Positions 16,692 through 28,729 are shown, numbered from the stretch's first letter. The stretch: 64,000 nucleotides of DNA from Dongia rigui (GCF_034044635.1 NZ_JAXCLX010000001.1:2046001-2110000); one strand, 5' to 3'. Program-made: numbers and translations. The notes: generated by a model from the letters alone, not told the origin.

Positions 16692-17264
16692 TTACAGGTC
16701 CGCGGTTGGTTCATAGGCGAGTTTCAGCGCATGGTCGCGGATGTCGGCCGGCCAGTTCGCGACCTGCGCCTCGACGGCCTTGCGATCGCCGGCATAGAGC
16801 GCGCGGATGGCCGCTTCGAAGCCGGGCAAATCGCCCGCCATCGCCGACATGAAGTGATAGGCGGCATCTTGCGCGCGGCGCTGGGCGCGCTTGGCATCGG
16901 CCCAGCCGTCTTCGCGCTTGCGCGCCTCGTCGATGAGTTTGCGCAGGGCGACCGAGGCGCCGCCCTGTTGCGCGCCGAGCCAATCCCAGTGGCGCGGCAG
17001 CAGCGTGATCTCGCGCGCCACCACGCCAAGTTTGGGCCGGCCGCGCCCACGTGTTTCCTGGGGCGCCACGGTGGCGGCATAGCGCGTGGCGACTTCCGTC
17101 TCGCTGCCGCGGGTATCTAGGTCGATCGCTTTGCCGGTCGCGTCGGCATAGATCAGGATCGGCGCAACACCACCTGCGGCGCGTTTGACGGCCAGGGCGA
17201 TCTCGGCAAGGGGGCCGGCGGCCAAGCGGCGCTGGCCTTCGAAAGCGGTATAGGTCTCGGTCAT
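16692..17264 (-). CDS. DUF2239 family protein
   Basis: The 190-residue protein resembles DUF2239, an uncharacterised bacterial family. It begins TYTAFEGQRRLAAGPL and contains the basic segment RGRGRPKLGVVAREITLLPRHWDWL (about residues 72-96), where the H-W-D-W motif is typical. The basic block could contact nucleic acid. ATG at 17264 follows GAAGGACC. The gene is the first of a two-gene operon with the PD-(D/E)XK-like protein. A perfect palindrome (17295-17308) lies 31 bases upstream of its start. Confidence 0.8.
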   Translation of the reverse strand: MTETYTAFEGQRRLAAGPLAEIALAVKRAAGGVAPILIYADATGKAIDLDTRGSETEVATRYAATVAPQETRGRGRPKLGVVAREITLLPRHWDWLGAQQGGASVALRKLIDEARKREDGWADAKRAQRRAQDAAYHFMSAMAGDLPGFEAAIRALYAGDRKAVEAQVANWPADIRDHALKLAYEPTADL

Positions 17265-17294
17265 CGGTCGGGTCCTTCATCGGTCATGCCTATT

Positions 17295-17308
17295 ATTACC
17301 CGGGTAAT
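17295..17308. promoter_or_regulatory. perfect 14-base palindrome in divergent promoter
   Basis: ATTACCCGGGTAAT is a perfect palindrome in an AT-rich setting (TATTATTACC...TTATATG) between the divergent DUF2239 and chrB genes. Its position, about 30 bases before the DUF2239 start, fits an operator overlapping a promoter. The binding protein is unknown; no regulator gene is adjacent, apart from ChrB itself. Confidence 0.65.
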
Positions 17309-17470
17309 TATATGTTCGTCAATATCGTCCGGATAAAATTATTTTGTCTTGTAACTTGACAGGGTTAGCTTAGGCCCGGATGATTTCCCCAAGGGGTTGA
17401 CCGCGATCGCCCCGTGAGGCCTTGGCTGGAGTATCGCGTCCGCATCTCCCAAAACGGAGTGGACGTCGCC

Positions 17471-18295
17471 ATGCCCAATCTCGACAGTATTACCCCGCAG
17501 CAGCTTTCCCGCCTCATTGGCCTCCCCGATTGCCCAACCATCATCGATGTCCGTGACGATGATGATTACGCGGCCGATCCACGATCCATCCCCACGGCCA
17601 AGCGCCGCGACTATCGCAAGGTCGCCGATTGGGCGGCGGCATTCGCGGGGCGACAGGTTGTCGTCACCTGCCAGCGCGGCTTGAAGCTCAGCCAAGGGGT
17701 GGCCGCCTGGCTGCGCCATGAAGGCATCGCTGCCGAAAGCCTGGAAGGTGGCCACGAAGCGTGGGCCGCGCAGAATGGTCCGCTCGTGCGCGAGGGCGCT
17801 TTGCCCAGGCGTGACGACAAGGGCCGCACGCTGTGGGTGACGCGCGCGCGGCCCAAGATCGACCGCATCGCCTGCCCCTGGCTGATCCGCCGCTTCGTCG
17901 ATCCCGATGCCGTGTTCCTGTTCGTGGCACAGGCCGAGGTGACCAATGTCGCCGAGCGTTTCGGTGCCACACCCTTCGATATCGACGGTGCCTTCTGGAG
18001 CCATCGCGGCGAGAGCTGCACCTTTGATACGATGCTGCAGGAGTTTGGCCTGCAATCGGAGGCACTCGCACGCCTCGCCGTCATCGTGCGCGGTGCGGAT
18101 ACGGACCGGCTCGACATCGCACCACAGGCCGCCGGACTGCTCGCCGCTTCGCTCGGCTTCTCGCGCATGTACAAGGATGACCTGGCGCAGTTGGAGGCGA
18201 GCCTGCCGCTCTATGACGCATTCTATCGCTGGTGCCGCGATGCCGTGGGCGAGGCACATAACTGGTCCGGCCACCAGGCGCGGAGCAGCACATGA
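17471..18295 (+). CDS. chrB: chromate resistance protein ChrB with N-terminal rhodanese domain
   Basis: The 274-residue product joins a rhodanese-like domain (residues about 5-115, active-site Cys67 in VVTCQRGLKLS) to a ChrB C-terminal domain (about 120-260, beginning RTLWVTRARPKIDRIACPWLIRRFVD cut short here). ChrB proteins act as chromate-responsive regulators or helpers of ChrA. The rhodanese Cys is intact, so sulfur transfer or a redox-sensing Cys is possible. It overlaps chrA by four bases (ATGA). The start at 17471 is the Met that precedes the rhodanese fold; 19 upstream codons are rejected. DNA-binding of the classical ChrB N-terminus is not evident. Confidence 0.85.
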   Translation: MPNLDSITPQQLSRLIGLPDCPTIIDVRDDDDYAADPRSIPTAKRRDYRKVADWAAAFAGRQVVVTCQRGLKLSQGVAAWLRHEGIAAESLEGGHEAWAAQNGPLVREGALPRRDDKGRTLWVTRARPKIDRIACPWLIRRFVDPDAVFLFVAQAEVTNVAERFGATPFDIDGAFWSHRGESCTFDTMLQEFGLQSEALARLAVIVRGADTDRLDIAPQAAGLLAASLGFSRMYKDDLAQLEASLPLYDAFYRWCRDAVGEAHNWSGHQARSST

Positions 18296-19620
18296 ACATG
18301 CCGGATGTGAAGCTGCCCAGCCTGGGCGAAGCGTTCCGGGTGTGGCTCAAGATCGGCCTCCTTTCCTTCGGCGGCCCGGCCGGTCAGATCGCCCTCATGC
18401 ACCGCGTCGTCGTCGACGAACTGAAATGGGTGGGCGAGCGGCGCTTTCTGCACGCGCTCAATTTCTGCACGCTGCTGCCGGGACCCGAGGCGCAGCAGCT
18501 CGCGACCTATCTCGGCTGGCTGATGCATGGCGTAAAGGGCGGCCTCATGGCCGGGCTGCTCTTCATCCTGCCGGGTGCCGTCGTGATGCTGGCGCTGTCG
18601 CTCTCCTTCGTGCTGCTGGGCCATCTGCCGTTGATGGTCGGGCTGTTCTTCGGCTTGAAATGCGCCGTGCTGGTGCTGGTGGTCGAAGCCTTGCTGCGCA
18701 TCGGCCGGCGTGCCTTGAAAGGCAAGGCCGCCTATGGGATGGCGGTGGCGGCCTTTGTCGGCCTCTTCCTGCTGAAGATTCCGTTCCCGGCCATCGTCAT
18801 CGGTGCCGGGCTCATCGGGCTGCTGGCGCCACGTGCCTTCACCCATCGCTGGCACGAAGCGGAAGATGCCGGGTCAACCGCCCTCATAGACGCGCTGCTG
18901 CTGCGCCAGCCACAACGCGCATCGATGCTGGCCGTGGGTGCGCGCCGTGCGGGCGTCGCGGCGTTGGCTTTGTGGCTCATCCCGGCGGCGCTCCTCGCTT
19001 TCGTCATCGGCGGTACCTATGGCGACATCGCCCTCTTCTTTTCCAAGATGGCGGTGGTGACGATGGGCGGTGCCTATGCGGTGCTCGCCTATGTGGCGCA
19101 GGATGCGGTCAGCGCCTATCACTGGCTGACGGGGCCCGAGATGCTGACCGGCCTCGGCCTTGCCGAAACCACGCCGGGGCCGCTCATCCTGGTGCTGCAA
19201 TTCGTCGGCTTCCTGGCAGGCTATCGCGAAGACGGCGTGCCGGGGGCCATGGCCGGCGCGCTCATCACGCTGTGGGTCACGTTCGCACCCTGCTTTGCCT
19301 TCGTCTTCTTGGGCGCCCCCTGGATCGAGCGGATGCAGGGCAGCCGCCTGCTCGCCGGCGGTCTGGCCGCCGTAACCGCGGCCGTCGTCGGCGTCATCGC
19401 CAACCTTGCGCTCTGGTTCGCACTTCACGTGCTGTTCCGCATCCAGACATCGCTTGCCTGGGGACCGCTACAGCTCGACCTGCCGCTGCCCGCCAGCATC
19501 GACATTGCCGCCGTCGGATTGGCGCTGCTCGCAGCTCTGGCACTGTTCAGGTTTCGCCTCGGCGTCTTCGGGACTTTGGCAGTGACGTCTGTGTGCGGAC
19601 TTGTTCTTTCATTGATCTGA
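18292..19620 (+). CDS. chrA: chromate efflux transporter, two CHR domains
   Basis: This 442-residue inner-membrane protein is a long-chain chromate ion transporter (CHR family). The N-terminal half carries the FGGPAGQIALMH signature near residue 22 and LLPGPEAQQLATYLG near 60; the second half repeats the pattern (GGAYAVLAYVAQDAV and TTPGPLILVLQFVGFLAGY). About ten membrane helices are predicted by eye. It exports chromate using the proton motive force and confers resistance. It is translationally coupled to chrB. The gene ends before a family A repeat that may be a bidirectional terminator shared with katG. Confidence 0.95.
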   Translation: MNMPDVKLPSLGEAFRVWLKIGLLSFGGPAGQIALMHRVVVDELKWVGERRFLHALNFCTLLPGPEAQQLATYLGWLMHGVKGGLMAGLLFILPGAVVMLALSLSFVLLGHLPLMVGLFFGLKCAVLVLVVEALLRIGRRALKGKAAYGMAVAAFVGLFLLKIPFPAIVIGAGLIGLLAPRAFTHRWHEAEDAGSTALIDALLLRQPQRASMLAVGARRAGVAALALWLIPAALLAFVIGGTYGDIALFFSKMAVVTMGGAYAVLAYVAQDAVSAYHWLTGPEMLTGLGLAETTPGPLILVLQFVGFLAGYREDGVPGAMAGALITLWVTFAPCFAFVFLGAPWIERMQGSRLLAGGLAAVTAAVVGVIANLALWFALHVLFRIQTSLAWGPLQLDLPLPASIDIAAVGLALLAALALFRFRLGVFGTLAVTSVCGLVLSLI

Positions 19621-19628
19621 GCAAAGGC

Positions 19629-19755
19629 CCCTCACCCCAACCCCTCTCCCCGGAGGGGCGAGGGGCCTTGAAGCGAACTCGGTCGAAACTCCCTCGCCCC
19701 GCGTTAGCGGGGAGAGGGGCGGTCGGCGAATGCCGACATGCGTCGGCAGCGGTGA
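19629..19755. repeat. GC-rich palindromic repeat, family A, copy 3
   Basis: CACCCCAACCCCTCTCCCCGGAGGGGCGAGGGG forms the left hairpin and CCTCGCCCCGCGTTAGCGGGGAGAGGGG the right; a nested palindrome GCCGACATGCGTCGGC (19732-19747) sits before the closing GGTGAGGGG. It lies between convergent chrA and katG. Confidence 0.8.
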
Positions 19756-19768
19756 GGGGTGGAACGAT

Positions 19769-22282
<2,514 letters not shown>

Positions 22283-24772
22283 ATGCGATTTCGATTGAGC
22301 GTGGCGAAAGCCATCATCCTCTTTGGCCTCGTCATCGCCGGCGGTTTTGCCGCCGTTCTCATGACCAATTCGCTGGCGCTGAGCGAGCTTAAGGTCAGCG
22401 GCCCGCTTTATCGCCAAATCGTGCTGGGCAAGGACCTCATCGCCGACATTCTACCGCCGCCGGAATATGTCATCGAATCCTATCTCGAGGCGACGCTGGC
22501 GGTTAAGAATCCCGGCGACCTGGCGCAGCATCGAGACCGGCTGGCGCAGCTCAGGAAGGATTACGACCTGCGCCACGCGTATTGGCTGACCGCCGATTAC
22601 AATGCGGAACTGCGCGCCAAGCTCACTAACGACAGCCATGCCGAGGTGGTGAAGTTCTTCGCCGCCATCGACGAACTTCTCCCCGCCATCGAAAAGGGCG
22701 ACGCAGGCGCCATCGACGCCGCCTATGCCAAGGTGAGCGCCACCTACCAGGCGCATCGCGCGGTGGTCGATGCGATTGTTGCCGGCGCCAATGCCGAAAA
22801 CGCCCGTGTCGAAGCCAAGGCCGCTGCGACCGACACCAGCTATCTCACCATCGTCTGGAGCGTGACCATTGTCGTCCTGGTCATGGTGGCTTGTGGTATC
22901 GCGGCCATTGCGCTCGGTGTCATTCGCCCGATCATCCGCATGACCGGTGTCATGACCTCGCTGGCCGAAGGCGCCCACGACATCGCTATCCCCTCGTCTG
23001 GGCGCAAGGACGAGATCGGCGCCATGGCGCGCGCTGTCGGGGTCTTCCGCGACAATGCCCGCGAGAACGACAAGCTGCGCCAGCAACAGGAAGAAGACCG
23101 CCGCCGCAATGACGAGCAGCTGAAGAGCGAGATGCTGCAGCTGACCGAGACGCTGGAGCATGAGGTGAACGAAACCGTGGGCGATATCTCGGCCCAGGCC
23201 ACCAAGCTGACCGAAAATGCCACCGTGCTGTCGCGCACGGCCGCAGATTTGCGCAGCATGACGATCGAGGTCAACGAACTGGTCGCCGCCACCACGCGCA
23301 ATGTCGAGACGGTGGCAAGTGCCACCGAGGAATTGGAAGCCTCGAGCCGCGCCATCTCCAACCAGATCGGCAATTCCAGCAAGCTTGCGGCCAGCGCCCG
23401 CGACGGCGCGGAAGTGGCCAATACCGAGGTGGCGGGACTTGCCAAAACGGCTTCCAGCATCGGCAATGTCGTCGTCATGATCCAGGAGATCGCGGCACGC
23501 ACCAAGATGCTGGCGCTCAACGCCACGATCGAGGCAGCGCGTGCCGGCGAGATGGGCCGTGGCTTTGCCATCGTCGCCGATGAGGTGAAGAGTCTCGCCC
23601 GGCAGACGGAAGAAGGCATCGCCCAGGTCAACAGCCAGGCCGAGGAGATCACCCAATCGACCGCCAAGGCAGTTGGTATCGTCGACAATGTCGCGGGCGG
23701 CATTCGCGACATCGATGCCGTGACCGTCGAGGTGGCGCGCGCCAGCGAGGAGCAGCGCGCCGCCACCGCCGAAATCATGCAAAGCGCCGGACAGGCGGCG
23801 GCTTCCACGCGCTCTGTCGCCGACAATGTGGCCCGCATGATGGAAGGGGTCGAACGCACCGGCCTGACGGCCGGACATGTCAACGATCTCTCCTCATTGG
23901 TCAGCCGCGATATCGGCGCGCTGCAGCAGCGGCTTTATGTCATCCTGCGTTCCTCGGTTGGCGGCAACCGCCGCGATTCCGTGCGCCGTACCGCCGCCAT
24001 CGCCTTCAAGGGTGAATTCGGCGGGCAGGTGGTGACCGGATTCACCGGCGATGTCTCGAATGGCGGTGTACTGGCGGTGGCGGACAACAATGCCGCCTTG
24101 CGTCCGGCCGAGGGCTATTGCGAACTCAAGGACGTCGGCCGCTTCAAGGCGCGGTTGGTGAGCCAGGACCCGCTCGGCATCCACATTCAGTTCCTGGATC
24201 CCGGCGAAGCTGAATTGCAGGCGCTCAGCGACCGCCTGGCTGCCGCCACCAAGGAGGACGAACCTTATATGAAGCTGGTGGGCGACATCGCCAGTGCGGC
24301 CAGCGCCGCGCTGGAACGGGAACTCACAGCGCGCCACATCACGCAGGACGATCTCTTCGACGTCGAATATGACCCGATCGCCGGTACCGATCCGCAACAG
24401 GTCATCGCCAAGCACACGGCGCTCGTCGAACGTCTGTTCCCGCCGCTCATCGAACCGCCGCTGGAACGCGATGCGCGCATTGTCTTTTGCTGCGTCATCG
24501 ACCGCAAAGGCTATATCGCTGCCCATAACCGGAAATATTCGCACCCGCAGAAGCCAGGCGAGACGCTGTGGAACACCGCCAATTCGCGCAACCGCCGCAT
24601 CTATACCGACCGCGCCGGCACACTCGCTGGCCGCGCCACCCGCACCATCGTCCAGACCTATGCCCGCGACATGGGCGGCGGCAAATTTGTCGTGCTGAAG
24701 GAAATCGACGCCCCGATCAAAGCCGGCGGCAAGCACTGGGGCGCGGTCAGGTTGGCGTTGAAGCTGAGCTGA
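22283..24772 (+). CDS. methyl-accepting chemotaxis protein with PilZ and C-terminal Cache-like domains
   Basis: An 829-residue chemoreceptor. A first membrane span (9-29), a helical periplasmic region (30-186), a second span (187-214), HAMP (about 215-270) and the signalling domain (about 290-545, hairpin tip [22 protein letters not shown] cut short here) are followed by a PilZ-like domain (about 560-645) with R563-R564...R568-R569 and D590-V-S592-x-G-G, the c-di-GMP-binding pattern. A further domain (about 660-829) has Cache/PAS-like features ([31 protein letters not shown]). Azospirillum Tlp1 is a known chemoreceptor whose C-terminal PilZ domain binds c-di-GMP. The added last domain is unusual; its ligand is unknown. 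No che genes are nearby. Confidence 0.85.
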   Translation: MRFRLSVAKAIILFGLVIAGGFAAVLMTNSLALSELKVSGPLYRQIVLGKDLIADILPPPEYVIESYLEATLAVKNPGDLAQHRDRLAQLRKDYDLRHAYWLTADYNAELRAKLTNDSHAEVVKFFAAIDELLPAIEKGDAGAIDAAYAKVSATYQAHRAVVDAIVAGANAENARVEAKAAATDTSYLTIVWSVTIVVLVMVACGIAAIALGVIRPIIRMTGVMTSLAEGAHDIAIPSSGRKDEIGAMARAVGVFRDNARENDKLRQQQEEDRRRNDEQLKSEMLQLTETLEHEVNETVGDISAQATKLTENATVLSRTAADLRSMTIEVNELVAATTRNVETVASATEELEASSRAISNQIGNSSKLAASARDGAEVANTEVAGLAKTASSIGNVVVMIQEIAARTKMLALNATIEAARAGEMGRGFAIVADEVKSLARQTEEGIAQVNSQAEEITQSTAKAVGIVDNVAGGIRDIDAVTVEVARASEEQRAATAEIMQSAGQAAASTRSVADNVARMMEGVERTGLTAGHVNDLSSLVSRDIGALQQRLYVILRSSVGGNRRDSVRRTAAIAFKGEFGGQVVTGFTGDVSNGGVLAVADNNAALRPAEGYCELKDVGRFKARLVSQDPLGIHIQFLDPGEAELQALSDRLAAATKEDEPYMKLVGDIASAASAALERELTARHITQDDLFDVEYDPIAGTDPQQVIAKHTALVERLFPPLIEPPLERDARIVFCCVIDRKGYIAAHNRKYSHPQKPGETLWNTANSRNRRIYTDRAGTLAGRATRTIVQTYARDMGGGKFVVLKEIDAPIKAGGKHWGAVRLALKLS

Positions 24773-24928
24773 CCCCCTCTCCCTAACCCTCCCCCACGTT
24801 GGGGGGAGGGAACTCTAGCCAGTCTGAACTCAGCTGTTACTGCGAACTCGGTTGGGCTCCCTCCCCCCACAGTCGCGCATGCCGACATGCGTCGGCGGTG
24901 GGGGAGGGTGGGGGAGAGGGGGCTGCAT
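24772..24928. repeat. GC-rich palindromic repeat, family A, copy 4
   Basis: CCCCCTCTCCCTAACCCTCC...GTTGGGGGGAGGG on the left and CTCCCTCCCCCCA...GGTGGGGGAGGGTGG on the right. In the right arm the usual short loop is replaced by a nested GCCGACATGCGTCGGC palindrome (24881-24896), identical to that in copy 3. It lies between the chemoreceptor and the cyclase gene. Confidence 0.8.
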
Positions 24929-24975
24929 TACGCGGGCGTTTGCAACCGACTGTGCTGCGCCCTATCCTTCCCGCC

Positions 24976-26223
24976 ATGACGCAACTTCCTGCCAATGACA
25001 TGGATGGATTCGGCCGGCTGGTGGCGTGGCTGGCGCAGGCGGCGCTGGGGGATACCGGCAAGCGCAGCGATGGAACACTCGACAACAATCTGGGTGCCTT
25101 GACCTTTGCCGAGGTGTTTGCCGAATTCTGCAATCGCCTAAATGATTGGATCGGCCCGTTCAGCCGCATCTCCATCGCCATGGAAGTGCTGCATCCGGAG
25201 CTGTCCGGCGGCACGCTCTATTGGCGCGATGGCGAGATCGAGGAGCGGCAGGTCAAGCGCGCCGGCATTCTCACCTGGGACGATTACTTGCGCAGCCCCG
25301 TCTATGTCATCGAGCAGACCAATCGCCCCTGGCGCTGGCGCGTCGGCGACGCCGTCCCGGACATGCCGCTCATCCAGGATCTCAGTGCCCAGGGCAACAC
25401 CGATTACTGCCTGTTCCCGCTGCCTTTCCAGGATACCAACCGGACCAGCACCATGTCCTTCGCGACACGGCGGCCGGGCGGGTTTGCTGATCTGGGCGGC
25501 GACGATCTCGGTGCCGGATTGCTGCGCCGCATCGCCTGGGCGATCACGCCCTTTATGGAACGCGTCGCCTTGCGCATCATCGCCCTCGATCTTCTCGATG
25601 CCTATGTCGGCAAGATCGCCGGCAAGCGTGTCTATGGCGGGCAAGTCGAACGCGGCGCTGTGGAGCCGATCGATGCCGCCATCCTGGTCGCCGACCTCCG
25701 TGGCTTCACCTCCCTGAGTGAAGTCCTGGGCGAGATCGCCATGGTCGATTTGCTCAACCGCTATTTCGACACGCTGGGTGGCGCAATCGCGGCGCATGAC
25801 GGCCAGATCCTAAAATTCATGGGCGATGGATTGCTGGCCGTCTTTCCCATCACGGATGATGCCAGCCGCGCCAATGTCCACGAGGCCGCAGTTCTGGCGG
25901 CGCTGGCGGCGCGCGGCAATCTTGCCACACTCAACGCGGCGCTGCTGGCGGAAGGGCGGGCACCCATCGATTTCGGCATCGGTCTCCATGCCGGGTCGGT
26001 GGCCTTCGGCAATATCGGCACCGGCACGCGGCTGGACTTCACCGTCATTGGTCCAGCCGTGAACCAAGCCAGCCGCATCCAGGACCTGACCAAGGAATTG
26101 CACGAGCCGGTCCTGGCCTCCGGTGGCTTCACGGCGATCCTGCAGCGGCCGATGCGCCTAGTCGGTGCCCGAACCTTGCGCGGTGTCGAGAAGCCAGTCG
26201 AGCTCTTTGCGCCGATGCCTTGA
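24976..26223 (+). CDS. class III adenylate/guanylate cyclase domain protein
   Basis: The 415-residue protein has a class III nucleotide cyclase domain in its C-terminal half (about residues 225-400): metal-binding Asp in ILVADLRGFTSL and second Asp in KFMGDGLLAVF, plus DFTVIGPAVNQASRIQ, the substrate and catalytic strand. It should make cAMP or cGMP from ATP or GTP. The N-terminal 220 residues are not recognised and may be a sensory module; no membrane span is seen, so the enzyme is probably cytosolic. The start at 24976 is chosen over a longer reading frame that runs through repeat DNA. It stands 118 bases upstream of cioA. Confidence 0.85.
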   Translation: MTQLPANDMDGFGRLVAWLAQAALGDTGKRSDGTLDNNLGALTFAEVFAEFCNRLNDWIGPFSRISIAMEVLHPELSGGTLYWRDGEIEERQVKRAGILTWDDYLRSPVYVIEQTNRPWRWRVGDAVPDMPLIQDLSAQGNTDYCLFPLPFQDTNRTSTMSFATRRPGGFADLGGDDLGAGLLRRIAWAITPFMERVALRIIALDLLDAYVGKIAGKRVYGGQVERGAVEPIDAAILVADLRGFTSLSEVLGEIAMVDLLNRYFDTLGGAIAAHDGQILKFMGDGLLAVFPITDDASRANVHEAAVLAALAARGNLATLNAALLAEGRAPIDFGIGLHAGSVAFGNIGTGTRLDFTVIGPAVNQASRIQDLTKELHEPVLASGGFTAILQRPMRLVGARTLRGVEKPVELFAPMP

Positions 26224-26341
26224 GCCGAGGCAATCTGTCGCGTGCGGCCAAATGCCGGCTGGCCGGTCAGCCTGCGTCGTTTAGAGTGATTCCAATCTTT
26301 CGCCCCCGATCTGTCGTTGCCGGCAGCAGGAGAATGATGGA

Positions 26342-27709
26342 ATGGACGCACTCATCCTGGCGCGCCTGCAATTTGCCGCCAACATCTCGTTCCATATTCT
26401 TTTTCCCAGCATCACCATCGCCCTGGGCTGGGTGCTGCTTTACTTCAAGCTGCGTCACGACCGCCTGCAACGGGTGGCACCAGGCGACATGCGCTGGATG
26501 CTCAGCTATCGCTTCTGGGTAAAGGTCTTTGCGCTCTCCTTCGCCATGGGGGTCGTTTCCGGCATCACCATGAGCTTCCAGTTCGGCACCAACTGGCCGG
26601 GCTACATGCAGAAGGTCGGCAATATCGCTGGGCCGCTCCTGGCTTATGAGGTGATGACGGCCTTCTTCCTTGAGGCCGTCTTCCTCGGCATCATGCTGTT
26701 CGGCTTCAAACGCGTGCCCAATTGGGTGCACAGCCTGGCCACGTTCCTGGTCGCTTTCGGCACCACTGTCTCGGCCTTCTGGATCATCGCCCTCAATTCC
26801 TGGATGCAGACGCCCGCCGGCTATGAACTGCGCGACGGCGTCGTTTATGCCGAGGATTGGATCGCCATCATCTTCAATCCCAGCTTTCCCTATCGCTTGA
26901 CGCATATGCTGCTGGCTTCCGGTCTCACGGCCAGCTTCCTCATCGCCGGCGTATCCGCCTTGCGCTGGTTCTGGGGCGAAAGGTCCGATGATCTCAAGGC
27001 CGGCTTGAAGACGGGTGTCTATCTGGCGGCAATCCTCATTCCGCTGCAGATTCTGGCCGGCGACATGCACGGGCTCAACACGCTGGAGCACCAGCCGCAA
27101 AAGGTGGCGGCGATGGAGGGCAATTGGCAGACCAGCGGCCAGGTGCCGCTGCTGCTCTTTGCCTGGCCGGACGAAGAAAAACGCGAAAACAATTTCGAGA
27201 TCGGGATACCTTCCGGCGCCAGCCTGATCCTGCGCCATTCACCCGATGGCGTCGTGCCCGGCCTCAACGATTATGCGGGGAAGCATCCGCCGGTGAAGCC
27301 GCTCTTCTTTGCCTTCCGCATCATGGTGGGGCTCGGCCTCCTGATGCTGGCTGTCTCGTGGCTGGGGAGCTTCTATCTCATGCGCGGTCGCGAGATGCCG
27401 CGGCTCCTGCAGCGCGTCTTCATCGGCATGACCTTCTCCGGCTGGGTGGCGACGCTGGCCGGCTGGTATGTGACCGAAATCGGCCGCCAGCCCTACCTCG
27501 TGACCGGCATCCTCACCACCGCCGAGGCTGCGAGCGATGTGCCCGCGCCGATGATCGGGCTCAGTCTGGCGCTTTACCTTATCGTCTATGCCACACTGAT
27601 CGTCGCCTATATCGGCGTCATCACCAAGCTGGCGCGCAAGGCGGCCAAGGGTGAAAAACCCGCACCCGACAAACCTGTTGAGGCCGGCACATTCGCAGCG
27701 GCGGAGTGA
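26342..27709 (+). CDS. cioA: cytochrome bd-type quinol oxidase subunit I (cyanide-insensitive type)
   Basis: Subunit I (455 residues) of a bd oxidase, which takes electrons from quinol and reduces oxygen to water without pumping protons. It begins LARLQFAANISFHILFPS, with the haem b595 ligand His18, and has the EVMTAFFLEAVFLGIMLFG helix carrying the conserved Glu residues, and FPYRLTHMLLAS for the haem b558 His. The loop between helices 6 and 7 (Q loop) is short, as in the CIO subfamily rather than E. coli CydA, so I favour the name cioA. ATG at 26342 follows GCAGGAG. cioB follows six bases downstream. Confidence 0.95.
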   Translation: MDALILARLQFAANISFHILFPSITIALGWVLLYFKLRHDRLQRVAPGDMRWMLSYRFWVKVFALSFAMGVVSGITMSFQFGTNWPGYMQKVGNIAGPLLAYEVMTAFFLEAVFLGIMLFGFKRVPNWVHSLATFLVAFGTTVSAFWIIALNSWMQTPAGYELRDGVVYAEDWIAIIFNPSFPYRLTHMLLASGLTASFLIAGVSALRWFWGERSDDLKAGLKTGVYLAAILIPLQILAGDMHGLNTLEHQPQKVAAMEGNWQTSGQVPLLLFAWPDEEKRENNFEIGIPSGASLILRHSPDGVVPGLNDYAGKHPPVKPLFFAFRIMVGLGLLMLAVSWLGSFYLMRGREMPRLLQRVFIGMTFSGWVATLAGWYVTEIGRQPYLVTGILTTAEAASDVPAPMIGLSLALYLIVYATLIVAYIGVITKLARKAAKGEKPAPDKPVEAGTFAAAE

Positions 27710-27715
27710 GACACC

Positions 27716-28729
27716 ATGCTCGACCTCTTCGGTGATCCCAAAATTTGGCTGCCGCTTGCCTTTGCTGGCCTCATGGGACTTTCCATCCTCATCTACGTCG
27801 TGCTTGACGGCTTCGATCTTGGCATCGGCATGTTGTTCGCCTTCGGTGACGAGGCGGAACAGGACCGCATGATGGCGGCGATCGGCCCCTTCTGGGATGC
27901 CAATGAAACCTGGCTGGTGCTGGCCGTGGGCCTGCTGCTGGTGGCCTTTCCGGCAGCGCATGGCATCATCTTGTCGGCGCTCTATCTGCCGGTCGTGTTG
28001 ATGCTGATCGGTCTCATCCTGCGCGGCGTCGCCTTCGAATTCCGCGCCAAGGCGGAAGGGGAGGGGAAACGCATGTGGAGCCGGATCTTCATCGCCGGCT
28101 CGCTCCTCACGTCGCTCACCCAGGGCTATATGCTGGGGGTCTATGTGATGGGGCTGGATCAGAACCCGGCAACCGTCGCCTTTGGCCTCCTCACGGCAAT
28201 CTGCCTGGTGGCGGGTTTCATGCTGGTCGGTGCGACCTGGCTCATCATCAAGACGGAAGGTCCCTTGCAGGCGCGCGCCATCGGCTGGGCCGGGCGGACC
28301 TTGACCTTTGCCGCCGTCGGCATGGCGGCAATCTCCCTCGCCTCGCCACTGGTCAGCCCGCGCATTTTCGAAAAATGGTTCAGCGGGCCGACAATCCTGC
28401 TTCTGGCGCCTTTGCCGATCGGCTCGGCCGTGATCTTCATCGTGCTGGCGGTGTTCTTGCGCAACATGACGCCGGCCCATGACCGCTGGTGCCGCCTGCC
28501 CTTCATCGCGGTGACCGGGCTTTACGCCCTCGCCTTCACGGGCCTTGCCTATTCCTTTTATCCTTACGTCGTACCGGATCGCCTGACCTTGTTCGAGGCG
28601 GCATCGGCCCCGGAAAGCCTGCTCGTGATCCTCATCGGCGCGCTTTTCGTGTTGCCGGCCATCATCGCCTATTCGGCGCTGAGCTATCACGTCTTTCGCG
28701 GCAAGGCGACGCCGCTCGGCTACGACTAA
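27716..28729 (+). CDS. cioB: cytochrome bd-type quinol oxidase subunit II
   Basis: The 337-residue subunit II starts DPKIWLPLAFAGLMGLSILIYVVLDGFDLGIGM cut to its key part DGFDLGIGML, the family signature, and contains FWDANETWLVLAVG, where Trp and Asp are conserved across CydB/CioB. About eight membrane helices are evident. It pairs with subunit I and stabilises the haems. A GGAGTGAG ribosome site precedes ATG 27716, and the six-base gap to cioA indicates one transcript. No small CydX subunit was found after it; CIO operons often lack one. Confidence 0.95.
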   Translation: MLDLFGDPKIWLPLAFAGLMGLSILIYVVLDGFDLGIGMLFAFGDEAEQDRMMAAIGPFWDANETWLVLAVGLLLVAFPAAHGIILSALYLPVVLMLIGLILRGVAFEFRAKAEGEGKRMWSRIFIAGSLLTSLTQGYMLGVYVMGLDQNPATVAFGLLTAICLVAGFMLVGATWLIIKTEGPLQARAIGWAGRTLTFAAVGMAAISLASPLVSPRIFEKWFSGPTILLLAPLPIGSAVIFIVLAVFLRNMTPAHDRWCRLPFIAVTGLYALAFTGLAYSFYPYVVPDRLTLFEAASAPESLLVILIGALFVLPAIIAYSALSYHVFRGKATPLGYD

